Source: Methylotenera_A sp031417915
GTDB taxonomy: Bacteria > Pseudomonadota > Gammaproteobacteria > Burkholderiales > Methylophilaceae
NCBI GenBank assembly: GCA_031417915.1
Contig: JANOWN010000039.1
Location: forward strand, 1 to 64,000
Direction of reading: 5' to 3'
Length of the DNA: 64,000 nucleotides
Shown here: in pieces, positions 41,836-51,703 of the stretch
Numbering within the stretch: position 1 is the first letter of the stretch
Layout: the number at the start of each line of letters is the position of its first letter
Program-made: the position numbers and the translations under genes
The notes under the pieces: generated by a model
What the model saw: only the letters and a program-made list of their open reading frames with translations
Databases searched by the model: none
Told to the model about the DNA's origin: nothing

Positions 41836-41877
41836 AAAAAGCGTTGCCCAGTGAGGAGTCTGGACACCGCTTCTTTT
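41836..41877 (-). terminator. Terminator of the small exported protein genes
   Basis: On the minus strand, AAGCG and GTCCAG pair with CTGG and CGCTT across an ACTCCTCA loop, then T5. It starts 14 bases after the stop of the 69-residue gene. Confidence 0.6.
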
Positions 41878-41890
41878 AAACAGCCGCTAA

Positions 41891-42100
41891 TTATTTAGCT
41901 GCTGCTGCAGGGGCGTGCTCGGCTTTATCAGCTTTGTGAGATTTATGTGCTTTGTGCGTGTGTTTTTGTTTCATTGGCGCTGCATTTGCAGTTGGTGCTT
42001 TAACTGCGTCTGCGGTTGAAGCTGGTTCTGCCGCGAAAGCGCTAGCACCTAAAGTTGCTGCAAAAACACCTGCTAATAATGCTGATAATAGTTTGTTCAT
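41891..42100 (-). CDS. Small exported Ala/Lys/His-rich protein (acid-shock-like), copy B
   Basis: 69 residues: a signal peptide MNKLLSALLAGVFAATLGASAFA, then a mature part of only about 46 residues rich in Ala, Lys and His, with KQKHTHKAHKSHKADKAEHA. Composition and layout resemble the enterobacterial acid-shock protein Asr, a periplasmic basic protein; I do not claim orthology. AAAGGAAC lies upstream of the ATG. Its signal peptide is nearly the same as that of the upstream 83-residue gene, so the two are paralogues, 51 bases apart and followed by one terminator. Confidence 0.75.
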   Translation of the reverse strand: MNKLLSALLAGVFAATLGASAFAAEPASTADAVKAPTANAAPMKQKHTHKAHKSHKADKAEHAPAAAAK

Positions 42101-42151
42101 GATTTGTTCCTTTAATAAAAAATAAAATGATTAAAACGATTTACGTTGAGC

Positions 42152-42403
42152 TTACTTAAGTTTTGAGTTTGTTGTTTTAGCACTTGGTGAAAATAATTTC
42201 TTAATAGAAGCTTTGATGCCTGTATCTTTCTTAGCGGCAACTTTAGTAGGCGCCACTTTGCTGGCAACTGCCTTGTTTGCTTCCACCTTGGCTGATGAAG
42301 CCGTTGGCGTTGCGACTGGCTTTGCTACATCTGCTGCAAAAACACTTGCACTTAAACTAGCTGCAAATACTCCTGCGACTAACACTGATAAAAATTTATT
42401 CAT
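42152..42403 (-). CDS. Small exported Ala/Lys-rich protein, copy A
   Basis: 83 residues with signal peptide MNKFLSVLVAGVFAASLSASVFA, then an Ala/Val/Lys-rich mature part ending KASIKKLFSPSAKTTNSKLK. It is paralogous to the 69-residue neighbour through the signal region but has no His cluster. It is transcribed divergently from a response-regulator/kinase pair 151 bases away, a layout in which the small protein is often a target of the two-component system. Function unknown. Confidence 0.72.
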   Translation of the reverse strand: MNKFLSVLVAGVFAASLSASVFAADVAKPVATPTASSAKVEANKAVASKVAPTKVAAKKDTGIKASIKKLFSPSAKTTNSKLK

Positions 42404-42517
42404 GCTTACTTCTCCTAATCCATATAAAATTAACTTTGTTCAACTTGCTGACAACTCTGGTTCACATCTCGGTAAGCTCGTAATTGCTGCCCGTGAAACA
42501 AACTATACGCAGTCAAA

Positions 42518-42533
42518 CTTACGGCAACCTTAC
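42518..42533 (+). promoter_or_regulatory. Direct repeat CTTAC-N6-CTTAC, candidate response-regulator box
   Basis: CTTAC at 42518-42522 and 42529-42533, an 11-base period as used by OmpR/PmrA-type regulators, 21 bases before the response-regulator start and in the divergent gap 42404-42554. No other clear promoter element was assigned in this gap. Confidence 0.4.
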
Positions 42534-42554
42534 AACTCTTAATTTTTTAAAAAC

Positions 42555-43229
42555 ATGCGCATATTTATTGTAGAAGATGATTTAGTACTGGCCGACGGCT
42601 TAAAAAACTCGTTGATACAATCGGGCTATGCGGTGGATTTAGTGAATAACGGCGCGGATGCCGACGGCGTTTTGGCGTACCAGACTTTTGATTTGGTTGT
42701 ATTAGATTTAGGCTTGCCAAAACTTAGCGGCTTTGAGATGCTAAAGCGCCTGCGCGCCCGTGGCAGCAAGACGCCTGTATTAATTTTAACCGCGAATGAC
42801 GAAGTAGATAATCGTGTAAAAGGTCTGGATTTAGGCGCAGATGACTATTTAAGCAAACCTTTTAACTTGGCTGAACTCGAAGCCAGAGTACGCGCGCTGA
42901 TTCGACGCGGTCAAGCGGGCGGAAGCGCGATGATTAGTGTGGGTAAGCTGCAATTAGATACGGCAAATCGTGCTGCAAGCTACAATAACGCGAGTTTAAA
43001 CTTATCTGCGCGCGAACTGGCGGTGCTGGAAATTTTGATGCTAAAGGCTGGGAAAGTGGTGAACAAAGAACAAATGTTAGAAAAACTCTGCAACTTTGAC
43101 GAAGACATCAGCGATAATGCGCTAGAAGTGTATTTGCACCGGCTACGCAAAAAACTTGATCATTCCGACACCAACATCCGCACCATTCGTGGCTTAGGCT
43201 ATATGCTAGAAACGAAACCACTTGTTTAG
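42555..43229 (+). CDS. OmpR/PhoB-family response regulator (QseB/PmrA/TctD-like)
   Basis: 224 residues: receiver with phosphoacceptor Asp51 (VVLDLGLPKLSGFEML), conserved Lys in LSKPFNLAELEARV, then a winged-helix DNA-binding domain with LSARELAVLEILMLKAGKVV and the C-terminal YLHRLRKKLDHSDTNIRTIRGLGYML. The stop overlaps the start of the kinase gene by eight bases. Likely targets are its own operon and the divergent small exported protein genes; this is inferred from position and the nearby direct repeat. Confidence 0.94.
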   Translation: MRIFIVEDDLVLADGLKNSLIQSGYAVDLVNNGADADGVLAYQTFDLVVLDLGLPKLSGFEMLKRLRARGSKTPVLILTANDEVDNRVKGLDLGADDYLSKPFNLAELEARVRALIRRGQAGGSAMISVGKLQLDTANRAASYNNASLNLSARELAVLEILMLKAGKVVNKEQMLEKLCNFDEDISDNALEVYLHRLRKKLDHSDTNIRTIRGLGYMLETKPLV

Positions 43230-44631
43230 TTTTCAACGCCTACTGCACCCAACGTCATTAAAATATCAACTATTTGGTTGGTTGTTGATGTTACTTTTGC
43301 CGCTTATTTTAATTTCGGCAGTCACGAGTTATTGGCTTGCGAACAAATACATCAATCAAACTTACGACAAAGCATTATACCGTACAGCGCTGGCATTGGC
43401 TGATCAAGTCAGCTTAGAAGAATTGGGCGTGCAAGTCACTTTGCCGCAAGTCGCCAAAGATTTGTTGGAATTTGACGAAGAAGATGACGTTTATTTTCGT
43501 ATCATCGACCCGACTGGCGATTTGATTAGCACGCATACTGATTTGCCATTACCCAAAACTTATCCAAAAGGTGATAAATTTCTTTATTACGAAACTTGGC
43601 TACATTCTGAAAAACTGCGTGTAGTTGCTTACGCCTTGCCAACTATCGCTGGATTTGCACCTACTGACAATAACAATGTGTATGTCATGGTGGGCGAAAC
43701 GCTTAAAAAGCGCACACTGATGGCGAATGAAATTATATTAAGCATGCTGTTACCACAACTATTAATTATATGTTTAGTAAGTGCATTATTGTTTTTTGGC
43801 ATCAAGCGCGGGCTGCTACCTTTAGACAAACTAAAAAATGATTTAAGTCAACGCAGTAGCAACGATTTAAGCCCAGTTGACAATACTAAAGCGCTAACCG
43901 AATTACAGCCTTTGTTAAGCGCTTTTAATGCTTTGTTAGCGCGCGTGAGTAACACCATGGCTAAGCAACAACGCTTCGTTAGTGATGCCGCACATCAACT
44001 AAAAACACCGTTGGCTGGCCTTAAAACTCAGGCAGAGCTTGCCTTGCGTGAAACAGATATAGCTAAGACAAAACACGCGCTAGGGCAAATTAATCAAGCC
44101 AGCGGAAATTTATCACATTTAGTTAATCAGTTGTTAAGCTTGACCAAAGCAGAACCAGAAGCTGTAGCAGCTGTTGTGTTTGAAACCGTTGATTTGTACT
44201 TGTTAGCGCAAGAAGTGTGTAAAAGCTGGGTTGCGGAAGCCTTGAAAAAAGATATTGATTTGGGTTTTGAATGCGCGCTAAAAATCGCACCCGTACATGG
44301 CAATGCCTCACTGCTACGTGAGTTAATGAGCAATTTAATCAGCAATGCGGTGCGCTATACGCCCACCAGCGGCAGCGTGACAGTTGGCATTAAAAAAGAA
44401 AATCTCAACTTTATTTTTTATGTGCAAGATAATGGTATTGGCATTTTTCCTGAAGACCAAACGCGCATATTTGAACGTTTTTATCGTGTACTCGGCACGC
44501 AACAAGAAGGTTGCGGTTTGGGGCTAGCCATCGTACAAGAAATCGCCGAGCGCCATCATGCAAGTATTACTTTTCGAAGCGATGGCGAAGGAAAAGGAAG
44601 TTTGTTTTCGGTGGTTTTTTCGGGTAATTAG
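43222..44631 (+). CDS. Sensor histidine kinase with 2CSK-type N-terminal sensor domain
   Basis: 469 residues, starting at a TTG inside the end of the regulator gene. First TM helix LFGWLLMLLLPLILISAVTSYW, periplasmic domain with NKYINQTYDKALYRTALALADQV (two-component sensor kinase N-terminal domain of the TctE/QseC group), and a second TM helix near residues 170-195. HisKA H-box RFVSDAAHQLKTPLAGL, N-box ELMSNLISNAVRYTP, G1 VQDNGIGI and G2 GCGLGLAIV. The signal is unknown: tricarboxylates, metals or pH are seen in relatives. Confidence 0.93.
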   Translation: MFSFQRLLHPTSLKYQLFGWLLMLLLPLILISAVTSYWLANKYINQTYDKALYRTALALADQVSLEELGVQVTLPQVAKDLLEFDEEDDVYFRIIDPTGDLISTHTDLPLPKTYPKGDKFLYYETWLHSEKLRVVAYALPTIAGFAPTDNNNVYVMVGETLKKRTLMANEIILSMLLPQLLIICLVSALLFFGIKRGLLPLDKLKNDLSQRSSNDLSPVDNTKALTELQPLLSAFNALLARVSNTMAKQQRFVSDAAHQLKTPLAGLKTQAELALRETDIAKTKHALGQINQASGNLSHLVNQLLSLTKAEPEAVAAVVFETVDLYLLAQEVCKSWVAEALKKDIDLGFECALKIAPVHGNASLLRELMSNLISNAVRYTPTSGSVTVGIKKENLNFIFYVQDNGIGIFPEDQTRIFERFYRVLGTQQEGCGLGLAIVQEIAERHHASITFRSDGEGKGSLFSVVFSGN

Positions 44632-44673
44632 CTAAATTAATTACTGCTTAGTGCTGAAAAAGCATTCAAAAAC

Positions 44674-44710
44674 ATGCTCTGCAAGCCAATATCCATGCGG
44701 GTTTAAGAGC
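44674..44710. repeat. REP-like hairpin repeat, copy 3 (right arm degenerate)
   Basis: Begins ATGCTCTGCAAGCCAATATC and continues CATGCGGGTTTAAGAGC, identical to copy 2 over the core. The right arm GTTTAAGAGC has lost the GCAGG word, so the stem is weaker. Between the convergent kinase and chpA genes. Confidence 0.6.
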
Positions 44711-44738
44711 GTTTTCTGGGACTTCTGGAAGCTAATTT

Positions 44739-47700
44739 TTAGTGCAAAATGCGCTTGGAAGCCAACAACTCGTTCACTTTACTAATCAATTCATCATCTT
44801 GCACGGGCTTACCGAAGAAGGCATCGACGCCGATTTCTTTGGCCAAGTTTTGATGTTTATCTGCCGTACGCGAGCTAATCATAATCAGCGGTGTATTAGC
44901 CGTGCGCGCATCGTCACGAATGTTCCGCGCCAAGCCGAAACCATCCATACGCGGCATTTCGATGTCGGTTAAAATTGCATCTGGTGTGGTTTCTTGCAGT
45001 AGCTGCATCGCATCCATACCGTCTTTTGCGACTAACACTTCGAAACCTTCGCGCTCTAGCAAGCGTCCCAGCACTTTACGCATAGTGAGCGAATCATCCA
45101 CCACCAATATGCGGCGTTTAATCTCAACTTTTGGTGCTTTGGATTTTGTTGCTTTCACTACCACGCTGCCCACTGCTAATAATTCGCGGTTGGCTAATTG
45201 CACTGGGTTAATAATTAATACAATGCTGCCATCGCCCGCCACCGTGGCGCCTACCATACCTGGCACGCGCGCCAATTGAACGCCAATCGGCTTCATCACA
45301 GCTTCTTGGTTGCCAATCACCTCATCCACATGCAAGGCAATATTGTGTGCCGCGCTGCGCAATAACAATACCGAAACATAGGCATGGTCTTCAGGTTGAT
45401 GCTCTTGGTGGTCGAGCAATTTAGATAAATAATGCAGCGGATATTGCTTGTCTGCCCACTTAATTTCGCCCGCTTTATAGGCGTTGACTAGATCTAGGCG
45501 TTTAATTTTTTGTGCCTGCTCAATCATGGCGACTGGTAAGGCGTAAATAGCATCGCCAGAGCGCACCACCAATACTTGCGTGACAGAAAGCGTAACGGGC
45601 AAATGTACGTTAAAGGCAGAGCCTTTGCCAAATTCACTGTTCAAATCCACACGTCCACCCAAGCCGCTCACGTCGTTACGCACCACGTCTAAACCCACGC
45701 CTCGACCAGAAATTTGCGAGATTTTATCTGCGGTTGAAAATCCTGTTTCAAAAATAATCGACATCAACGCCTGTTCGCTAACTTCTGCATTTGCATCTAG
45801 CAATTTGTTTTTGATGGCTTTTTCTTTAACGCGCTGCAAGTTAATGCCTGCACCGTCGTCGCTCACCACCATCTGAATCTCATCATTTTCTTGACGTACT
45901 TTTAGCATAATCGTGCCAGCATCAGGTTTGCCATTGGCTCTGCGCTCAGATGGCGTTTCAATGCCATGTGCAACTGCATTACGCAATAGATGTTCTAGCG
46001 GTGCTCCCAGTTTATCCAACACACTGCGGTCAATTTCGGTATCTTCGCCAACAATCACTAAATCTACCGATTTTTTAAGCTCACGTGCGGTTTGTCGCAC
46101 AATGCGCTGCATACGCTCAGAAATTTGCTTAAACGGCAACATCCGCGCGCCTAGCAAGCTTTGTTGCAAATCGCGGTTCATGCGGTTTTGTTGTTGCAAA
46201 GCCGCTTCAGATTGATCCAAATTCACAATCAAGCTGTTTTGAATGGTCGCCACGTCATTCACGCTTTCGGCGATCATGCGTGTTAATTCTTGCAGGCGCG
46301 TAAAACGATCAAACTCGAGCGGGTCAAACGTTTCGTTGGTCTCTTGCAAAATACTCATGCGCGATTGCATTTGCGTTTCAGCTTCAATTTCCAGCTCGCG
46401 TAAATAGGCACGCAAACGCGTCACGCTCTCGGTCAAATCGTGAGAAGATTGCTTAAAGCCAGTCAATTCTCTATCTAAACGTGAGCGGATAATCGAAATC
46501 TCACCCGCATCGTTAATCAGCCTATCCAATGTATCGGCGCGCATACGCAAAAACTGTGCTTTTCTATCCGTCGCACGGCCTGCTGGCGCGGCATCTTCCA
46601 CTTTAATCTGGTCAATCGTTTCATCAGGCGTGTTGCCCATGGTTTCATCGAAGAAAGCGCCAATTTTATCGAGATCAACAAACATGTTGTCGAAATCAAT
46701 CGCTTCATTTTTGCGCTTAAGTGAACGAACCACATGGTCTTCAAGCTCATGCACCGCATCGCCAAGTGACGATTGACCTGCCATGCGCGCGCTGCCTTTT
46801 AAGGTATGTAGCGCGCGCTGTAAGGCGTCTGGATGGTCAGTTTGTTTAGGATTTCCACGCCAAGCACGCAACTCTGAGCCAATTTCTGGCAGAATTTCTC
46901 GCGCTTCTTCAATAAACATAGTGAGTAATTCTTGATCAACCTGATCAGTCGCAAGCCCAACTTTAGTGCGATAAGGCTTGCTTTCGGTGATGAGCTTTAC
47001 TTCCATTTCGGCTGATTCTTCTTCAACCGTATCCGTTGCAAAAGCATCTCTCTCTGCGGCTGTGGATTGCATAACAATTTCTTCAGCCACGGCTGCTGGT
47101 TCAGTAAACGTGACGGAAATTTCTTTATGCTGTATGGCCAATTGCGTCGCTTGGTTAAGCACTTTAATCAATGCAGCGGCTGAACGCGGGTTGCGTTTCT
47201 CAGAAATTTTTTGCCACATATTCGCCAACGATTTTACTATGCTGGCGAATAAATCCAAGTGTTGCGACGACCAAACCGCATTAATTTCATCCAACCAACG
47301 CTCTAAAGCACGGCCTAACTCGCCCATCTGCGTAAATTCGGCTGCTAGCGCATTGCTGGCCAAAGTGTGCGTAGCATGACGCGCTACTTTTGAGGGGCGC
47401 AAGTTACTGTCTGCGACAAGTTTGGCGATATCTTGTTCTAAAATAGTGACATTTTGACCACTTTCAGTGACAAAAATGTCGTACAACGCGCGACTCATTT
47501 TGCGCGTGCCGCCAATCACTACTTGCTCATCTGGTTTTTTAACTTTGGCTTTTGTAGGCACTTCGCCAGCGTTCGGGAACTCTTCAATACGCGCTACCCA
47601 CGCAGCTTGATTCACTTCCACTTGGTTATTGGCACGCAATTCTGCCGCCCAGCCTGCAAATGCGGCTGAGGTTTGCTCGATGGAAATAATTTGTTGAGGA

Positions 47701-49883
47701 TTTAAAGTGGTTTTTTTCTCAAGCACGCCGTTTAAGAAAACTTCAACTCTACCAGCCACTTCACCTAAGGCGCTTAAACCTACGGTGCGGCCGCTGCCTT
47801 TAAGTGTGTGAAAACTACGTCTAACCTCAACCAGCGCCTCGTTGTCGGTCGCATTGACACGCAGCGCCTGACAATTTTGCGCAATGTGTGCCAGCACTTC
47901 TTCAGCCTCAGTCAGGTAAATATCCAGCAGCTCTGGATCTAGCGCTCGATCAAGTACTGTCGGTCCATCCGCAAGCGTAGGTAGCGCTGCCACAGGCTGC
48001 TCTTCAGCTTCAATTGGTTCAATTTCAGCATCGCCAGCAGCCGCGCCAATAGGCGCTTCCACGCCAGCACTGGAATGGTTTGGTTTAGTGGCAGTCTCTG
48101 ATGCAATTTCAAGTGCTTTATTTTCAACTTTTACATCTGTTAAACCTGCTTCTGCAAGCGCTGTATTCAAGCGTTGCAAGGCACCTTCAAGCGCCGCATC
48201 AGATTCTGGCCGCGTTTTTGGCATTTGATCGGCATACAAGCCAATCATACTCAGGCTCTCAGCCACCAATTCAAAGTGCGCTTGATTAGGCACATAGTCA
48301 TCTTGCTGGAAGTACTGAATAAAGTGGTTGCTGGCGTTGGCGATAGCGGTAGGCGTGGCAATGCCCAACATTTCAAACACAGCAGAAACTTGTCGAATCG
48401 GCTGTGGCGTTAACGTTAACGGCGCTTTTTCGCTAGGATTACGGAAGAAGCTATCCAAAGCTTGCTCAACAATTTTGAGTGATTCTTGAATGTGTATGAC
48501 CACAGCTTTAACCGTGTCGCGATCGAGCTCACCAGCACGTTCATTTTCAAGCTTATCGTAAATTTCACCCGATGAAATTGACTCTAAGCGCATCAATTCA
48601 GAATGTAATTTTTGTATGCGATCAGGATCTAAATCTTGATAATTATTGAGAGAAGTTTCGATTAAATTTAGCGCGGCGGCAATTTCAATTAAGGCAGCAT
48701 GATTCACCTTGCTGACATCGTCACGCAAGGTATTGCTGGCTTGTTGCAATACCGAATAAACATCTACTATCAGCACCTGGCTTAGGCTCTGCGTTATCCC
48801 GCAACTGGTAGCCAGCGTGTCCGAAAACTTGGTAATCAGTACATTATCCAAATGCACTGGCGTTTGGCCTGCCTGTGCATCCATCTTGCTAAAGTCGATG
48901 GTGCTGGATATTTCATCCCATAGTTCTCTTAATTTCTCTAACTCATCGATAAGCTGCTGCACCAGCGCCGTTTCATCAGCATCGATATTGCTGCCGATAT
49001 AATTGGCGGATGATTTTTTGTCGATAAAGTGATCTAGCTCAAATACTGCTTTTACCTGCAGCACACTGGCTTTATCAATATCGCTAATCGCCACGTAATA
49101 CAAAATATCGCGCAACAAATTGTTATGCGGCTTATTTACACCATCGGCAAATAGGCGCAACTCTTGATCTAGCTTACGGCAGAGGCGTTTTGCGCCTTGA
49201 TTTTCGGCAATTTCTTTTTGCTCAAGCGACTCGGCAAATGCACTCGCCGCCCACCACAAGGTTTTATTGCTAGTTTTTTGTTGTGCTTGGCTGACGTTGC
49301 TCACTGCAGTTGCCATAGTTTCAACCGCGCTTGTTTGCTTGGTTTGCAGCCAGTTGAGTAGCGATTTTTGATAAGCAACACGCTGTTCCACCATAAAACT
49401 AGCGTATTCTGCATCGTCAAGCGCTTTACTAGGTACGCTCTTGGGCGCGCTATTGCTGGTATCTGGGAAAAATAATTCGCTTTCCTCAAGCGTTTCGCCC
49501 TGCGCAATGACAATAGGACTTAATACGGAATACAAGCGCAAAGGAATATCTGGCGCGCCATTAAGCAGCTCTTGTAAGTACGATTGTAGTGTTTTTACAG
49601 CTTTAGAAAAGGCTTCAATGAGTTCTGGCGTGGCATTAACGGTTTTTTTCTCAAGCTTGCCAGCTAATTTTTCTAGCTCGTTACAAAAACGTTTACAGCC
49701 TTCTAAACCCACCATGTCCAGCGCGCCAGAGGCTTGATACAAGCTGGTCTGCGAAAAGCGCATAGGCGAAGTATCTTGAATATTACCTTGCACTGTATTC
49801 ACGTTCTCTAATACAGCGTTAAGCAATTGATCAATCTGGTCTTTAACCCAGGTTAATGGCCCGCTATCAAAATTTTCTGCCAC
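44739..49883 (-). CDS. chpA: Chemotaxis-type hybrid histidine kinase ChpA/PilL
   Basis: 1714-residue CheA-like kinase of the type IV pilus chemosensory system. An N-terminal FimL-like degenerate Hpt region is followed by Hpt modules with phosphorylatable His near 692 (FHTLKGSGRTVG), 839 (HTLASNAL, degenerate) and 1026 (HTLKGSARMAG). Then come a dimerisation segment, the ATPase domain (HLLRNAVAHGIETPSERR, DDGAGI, GRGVGLDVV), a CheW domain and a C-terminal receiver with Asp1640 (AILTDIEMPRMDGFG). It has fewer Hpt repeats than the P. aeruginosa protein (2472 residues). It is the last gene of the pilG-H-I-J-chpA run. Confidence 0.96.
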   Translation of the reverse strand: MAENFDSGPLTWVKDQIDQLLNAVLENVNTVQGNIQDTSPMRFSQTSLYQASGALDMVGLEGCKRFCNELEKLAGKLEKKTVNATPELIEAFSKAVKTLQSYLQELLNGAPDIPLRLYSVLSPIVIAQGETLEESELFFPDTSNSAPKSVPSKALDDAEYASFMVEQRVAYQKSLLNWLQTKQTSAVETMATAVSNVSQAQQKTSNKTLWWAASAFAESLEQKEIAENQGAKRLCRKLDQELRLFADGVNKPHNNLLRDILYYVAISDIDKASVLQVKAVFELDHFIDKKSSANYIGSNIDADETALVQQLIDELEKLRELWDEISSTIDFSKMDAQAGQTPVHLDNVLITKFSDTLATSCGITQSLSQVLIVDVYSVLQQASNTLRDDVSKVNHAALIEIAAALNLIETSLNNYQDLDPDRIQKLHSELMRLESISSGEIYDKLENERAGELDRDTVKAVVIHIQESLKIVEQALDSFFRNPSEKAPLTLTPQPIRQVSAVFEMLGIATPTAIANASNHFIQYFQQDDYVPNQAHFELVAESLSMIGLYADQMPKTRPESDAALEGALQRLNTALAEAGLTDVKVENKALEIASETATKPNHSSAGVEAPIGAAAGDAEIEPIEAEEQPVAALPTLADGPTVLDRALDPELLDIYLTEAEEVLAHIAQNCQALRVNATDNEALVEVRRSFHTLKGSGRTVGLSALGEVAGRVEVFLNGVLEKKTTLNPQQIISIEQTSAAFAGWAAELRANNQVEVNQAAWVARIEEFPNAGEVPTKAKVKKPDEQVVIGGTRKMSRALYDIFVTESGQNVTILEQDIAKLVADSNLRPSKVARHATHTLASNALAAEFTQMGELGRALERWLDEINAVWSSQHLDLFASIVKSLANMWQKISEKRNPRSAAALIKVLNQATQLAIQHKEISVTFTEPAAVAEEIVMQSTAAERDAFATDTVEEESAEMEVKLITESKPYRTKVGLATDQVDQELLTMFIEEAREILPEIGSELRAWRGNPKQTDHPDALQRALHTLKGSARMAGQSSLGDAVHELEDHVVRSLKRKNEAIDFDNMFVDLDKIGAFFDETMGNTPDETIDQIKVEDAAPAGRATDRKAQFLRMRADTLDRLINDAGEISIIRSRLDRELTGFKQSSHDLTESVTRLRAYLRELEIEAETQMQSRMSILQETNETFDPLEFDRFTRLQELTRMIAESVNDVATIQNSLIVNLDQSEAALQQQNRMNRDLQQSLLGARMLPFKQISERMQRIVRQTARELKKSVDLVIVGEDTEIDRSVLDKLGAPLEHLLRNAVAHGIETPSERRANGKPDAGTIMLKVRQENDEIQMVVSDDGAGINLQRVKEKAIKNKLLDANAEVSEQALMSIIFETGFSTADKISQISGRGVGLDVVRNDVSGLGGRVDLNSEFGKGSAFNVHLPVTLSVTQVLVVRSGDAIYALPVAMIEQAQKIKRLDLVNAYKAGEIKWADKQYPLHYLSKLLDHQEHQPEDHAYVSVLLLRSAAHNIALHVDEVIGNQEAVMKPIGVQLARVPGMVGATVAGDGSIVLIINPVQLANRELLAVGSVVVKATKSKAPKVEIKRRILVVDDSLTMRKVLGRLLEREGFEVLVAKDGMDAMQLLQETTPDAILTDIEMPRMDGFGLARNIRDDARTANTPLIMISSRTADKHQNLAKEIGVDAFFGKPVQDDELISKVNELLASKRILH

Positions 49884-49920
49884 CTAATTAAGCTCCAACA
49901 GTCTTCGAGGCACTATAAAA

Positions 49921-51672
49921 TTAAACCAATTTAAAGCCAGCCACAGAGTCGCGTAACTCTTCTGCCAGCTTGGTTAATTGCCCCACAGATTCAGCCGTAA
50001 GTTTCGTACCTTGCGTGGTTTGCGAGGTAATTTCCTGAATCTGTTGCATGTTTCTTGTCACGGTAGAAGCCACTTCAGTTTGTGCCTCAGTGGCGGTAGA
50101 AATCGATTGAATCAATCGCGCCAAGCTGTTCGAAACGGTTTCAATCTCGGTCAGTGCTTTACCCGCCTCGTCTGAAAGTCTCGCCCCTTCTACCACGCCC
50201 TCAGTACTGCGTTCCATCGCAGACACCGCGCTGTTGGTATCGGTCTGAATGGTTTTTACAATCGCGCCAATCTGTTTAGTCGCCTCTGATGACCGCTCCG
50301 CAAGTCGCTGCACCTCTTCTGCAACCACGGTAAAGCCACGCCCCGCTTCACCCGCTGACGCCGCTTGAATCGCCGCGTTCAAGGCCAAAATGTTAGTTTG
50401 TTCGGTAATGTCCGAAATCAGCTCCACAATCTCGCCAATATCTTGCGAGCTTTCGCCTAGTCGGTTAATACGTTTTGAAGTCTCTTGAATCTGTTCACGA
50501 ATGCCGTTCATGCCGGCAATCGTATTTTGCACCGCTTGCGAACCCTGTGTAGCAGCCTGCAATGAGCGCTGCGCCACTTGTGAGGCCTGACTCGCGTTGC
50601 TGGACACCTGCAAGATAGAGCGCGTCATGTTAGTTACCGCGTCGGTGGTTTCTGTAATTTGCGACGATTGTTTTTCTGCGGCAGAAAGCAACTTATCTGA
50701 AGTCGCCTGCGCTTGCCCAGTAGCCGTGTTTACTTGCTCCGAGGCGCGGTTAATACCCGTTACCAAGTCGCGTAAACTATCAATTGTATAGTTAATCGAG
50801 TCGGCAATCGCACCAGTAATGTTCTCGCGCACCTCGGCACGTACCGTTAAGTCGCCATCCGCAAGGTCGCCCATTTCATCCAAGAGGTTCAAAACCGCCA
50901 TTTGGTTGGCTTGCCCGTCGTTTTCTAGCATCAGCACCGCGCTATCAATGGTTTTAACTGAACGCATGCCGAAAAAGTAAATGGCCGCAATAATCGCAGC
51001 AGCCAGCAAACTCAAGCCTATAAAGAAATACTGTAATAGAGTTTTGGAGTTCTGTAATATATTGGTAGATTCGTCTCGTAGTGCATTTGCCAGTGATTTA
51101 GCTTGTTCTTCATTTCCTGTATAGATTTTTTCTAACTCATTAAGCGCTGCCAATGACGTTTCAGCTGACCCCGATTGAATTGCCGGCAAAAATTGTGTTT
51201 TATAAACTTTAAAAAAATCTTTTCCTGATGCTTCTAACACCTGATACGTGCCTAACAACTCTTTCCCCATAATACGTTTTAATACACCACTATCACTCCA
51301 ACGTAGAGTCGCGCTATCAAAATCATTTCCCAGCCTATCAAGTTGTATAATTTGTCTTTTAACGCGCTCTGCATCTCCTGCAACCAATGCCAAGTACATT
51401 GTATTGACCCGCGCATAAGGTTCTACCACAAACAAGGGTGGTGGTAGCATCTCTGAACGTAAATCTTCGCTAGCTTTAATTTGGTCGTACATCGGGCCGT
51501 TTACCTGCACTTGCCTAATCGCATAAAATGCCAAGGCAACAAACACCAGCAAACCAATAATCGGAATAATCACTTGTCGGCGACTACCACTACCGCTGGC
51601 TGCCCCGCTTTTGGCTTTGCCAGTAAACATCTGCTTAAGTTTTGCTGGAATGTCTTTTATATTAAGTGCCAT
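49921..51672 (-). CDS. pilJ: Methyl-accepting chemotaxis protein PilJ
   Basis: 583-residue receptor of the Pil-Chp system. TM helices are VIIPIIGLLVFVALAFYAI (about 33-51) and FFIGLSLLAAAIIAAIYFF (about 216-234), enclosing a PilJ-type periplasmic domain. A HAMP-like region is followed by a helical signalling domain whose hairpin tip includes EQTNILALNAAIQAASAGEAGRGFTVVAEEVQRLAE. It should sense surface contact or pilin and control ChpA through PilI. No methyltransferase (pilK) or methylesterase (chpB) gene lies in this cluster. Confidence 0.96.
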   Translation of the reverse strand: MALNIKDIPAKLKQMFTGKAKSGAASGSGSRRQVIIPIIGLLVFVALAFYAIRQVQVNGPMYDQIKASEDLRSEMLPPPLFVVEPYARVNTMYLALVAGDAERVKRQIIQLDRLGNDFDSATLRWSDSGVLKRIMGKELLGTYQVLEASGKDFFKVYKTQFLPAIQSGSAETSLAALNELEKIYTGNEEQAKSLANALRDESTNILQNSKTLLQYFFIGLSLLAAAIIAAIYFFGMRSVKTIDSAVLMLENDGQANQMAVLNLLDEMGDLADGDLTVRAEVRENITGAIADSINYTIDSLRDLVTGINRASEQVNTATGQAQATSDKLLSAAEKQSSQITETTDAVTNMTRSILQVSSNASQASQVAQRSLQAATQGSQAVQNTIAGMNGIREQIQETSKRINRLGESSQDIGEIVELISDITEQTNILALNAAIQAASAGEAGRGFTVVAEEVQRLAERSSEATKQIGAIVKTIQTDTNSAVSAMERSTEGVVEGARLSDEAGKALTEIETVSNSLARLIQSISTATEAQTEVASTVTRNMQQIQEITSQTTQGTKLTAESVGQLTKLAEELRDSVAGFKLV

Positions 51673-51703
51673 TTGTCTTCCCTTTAACTTCTAAATTGCC
51701 TAC

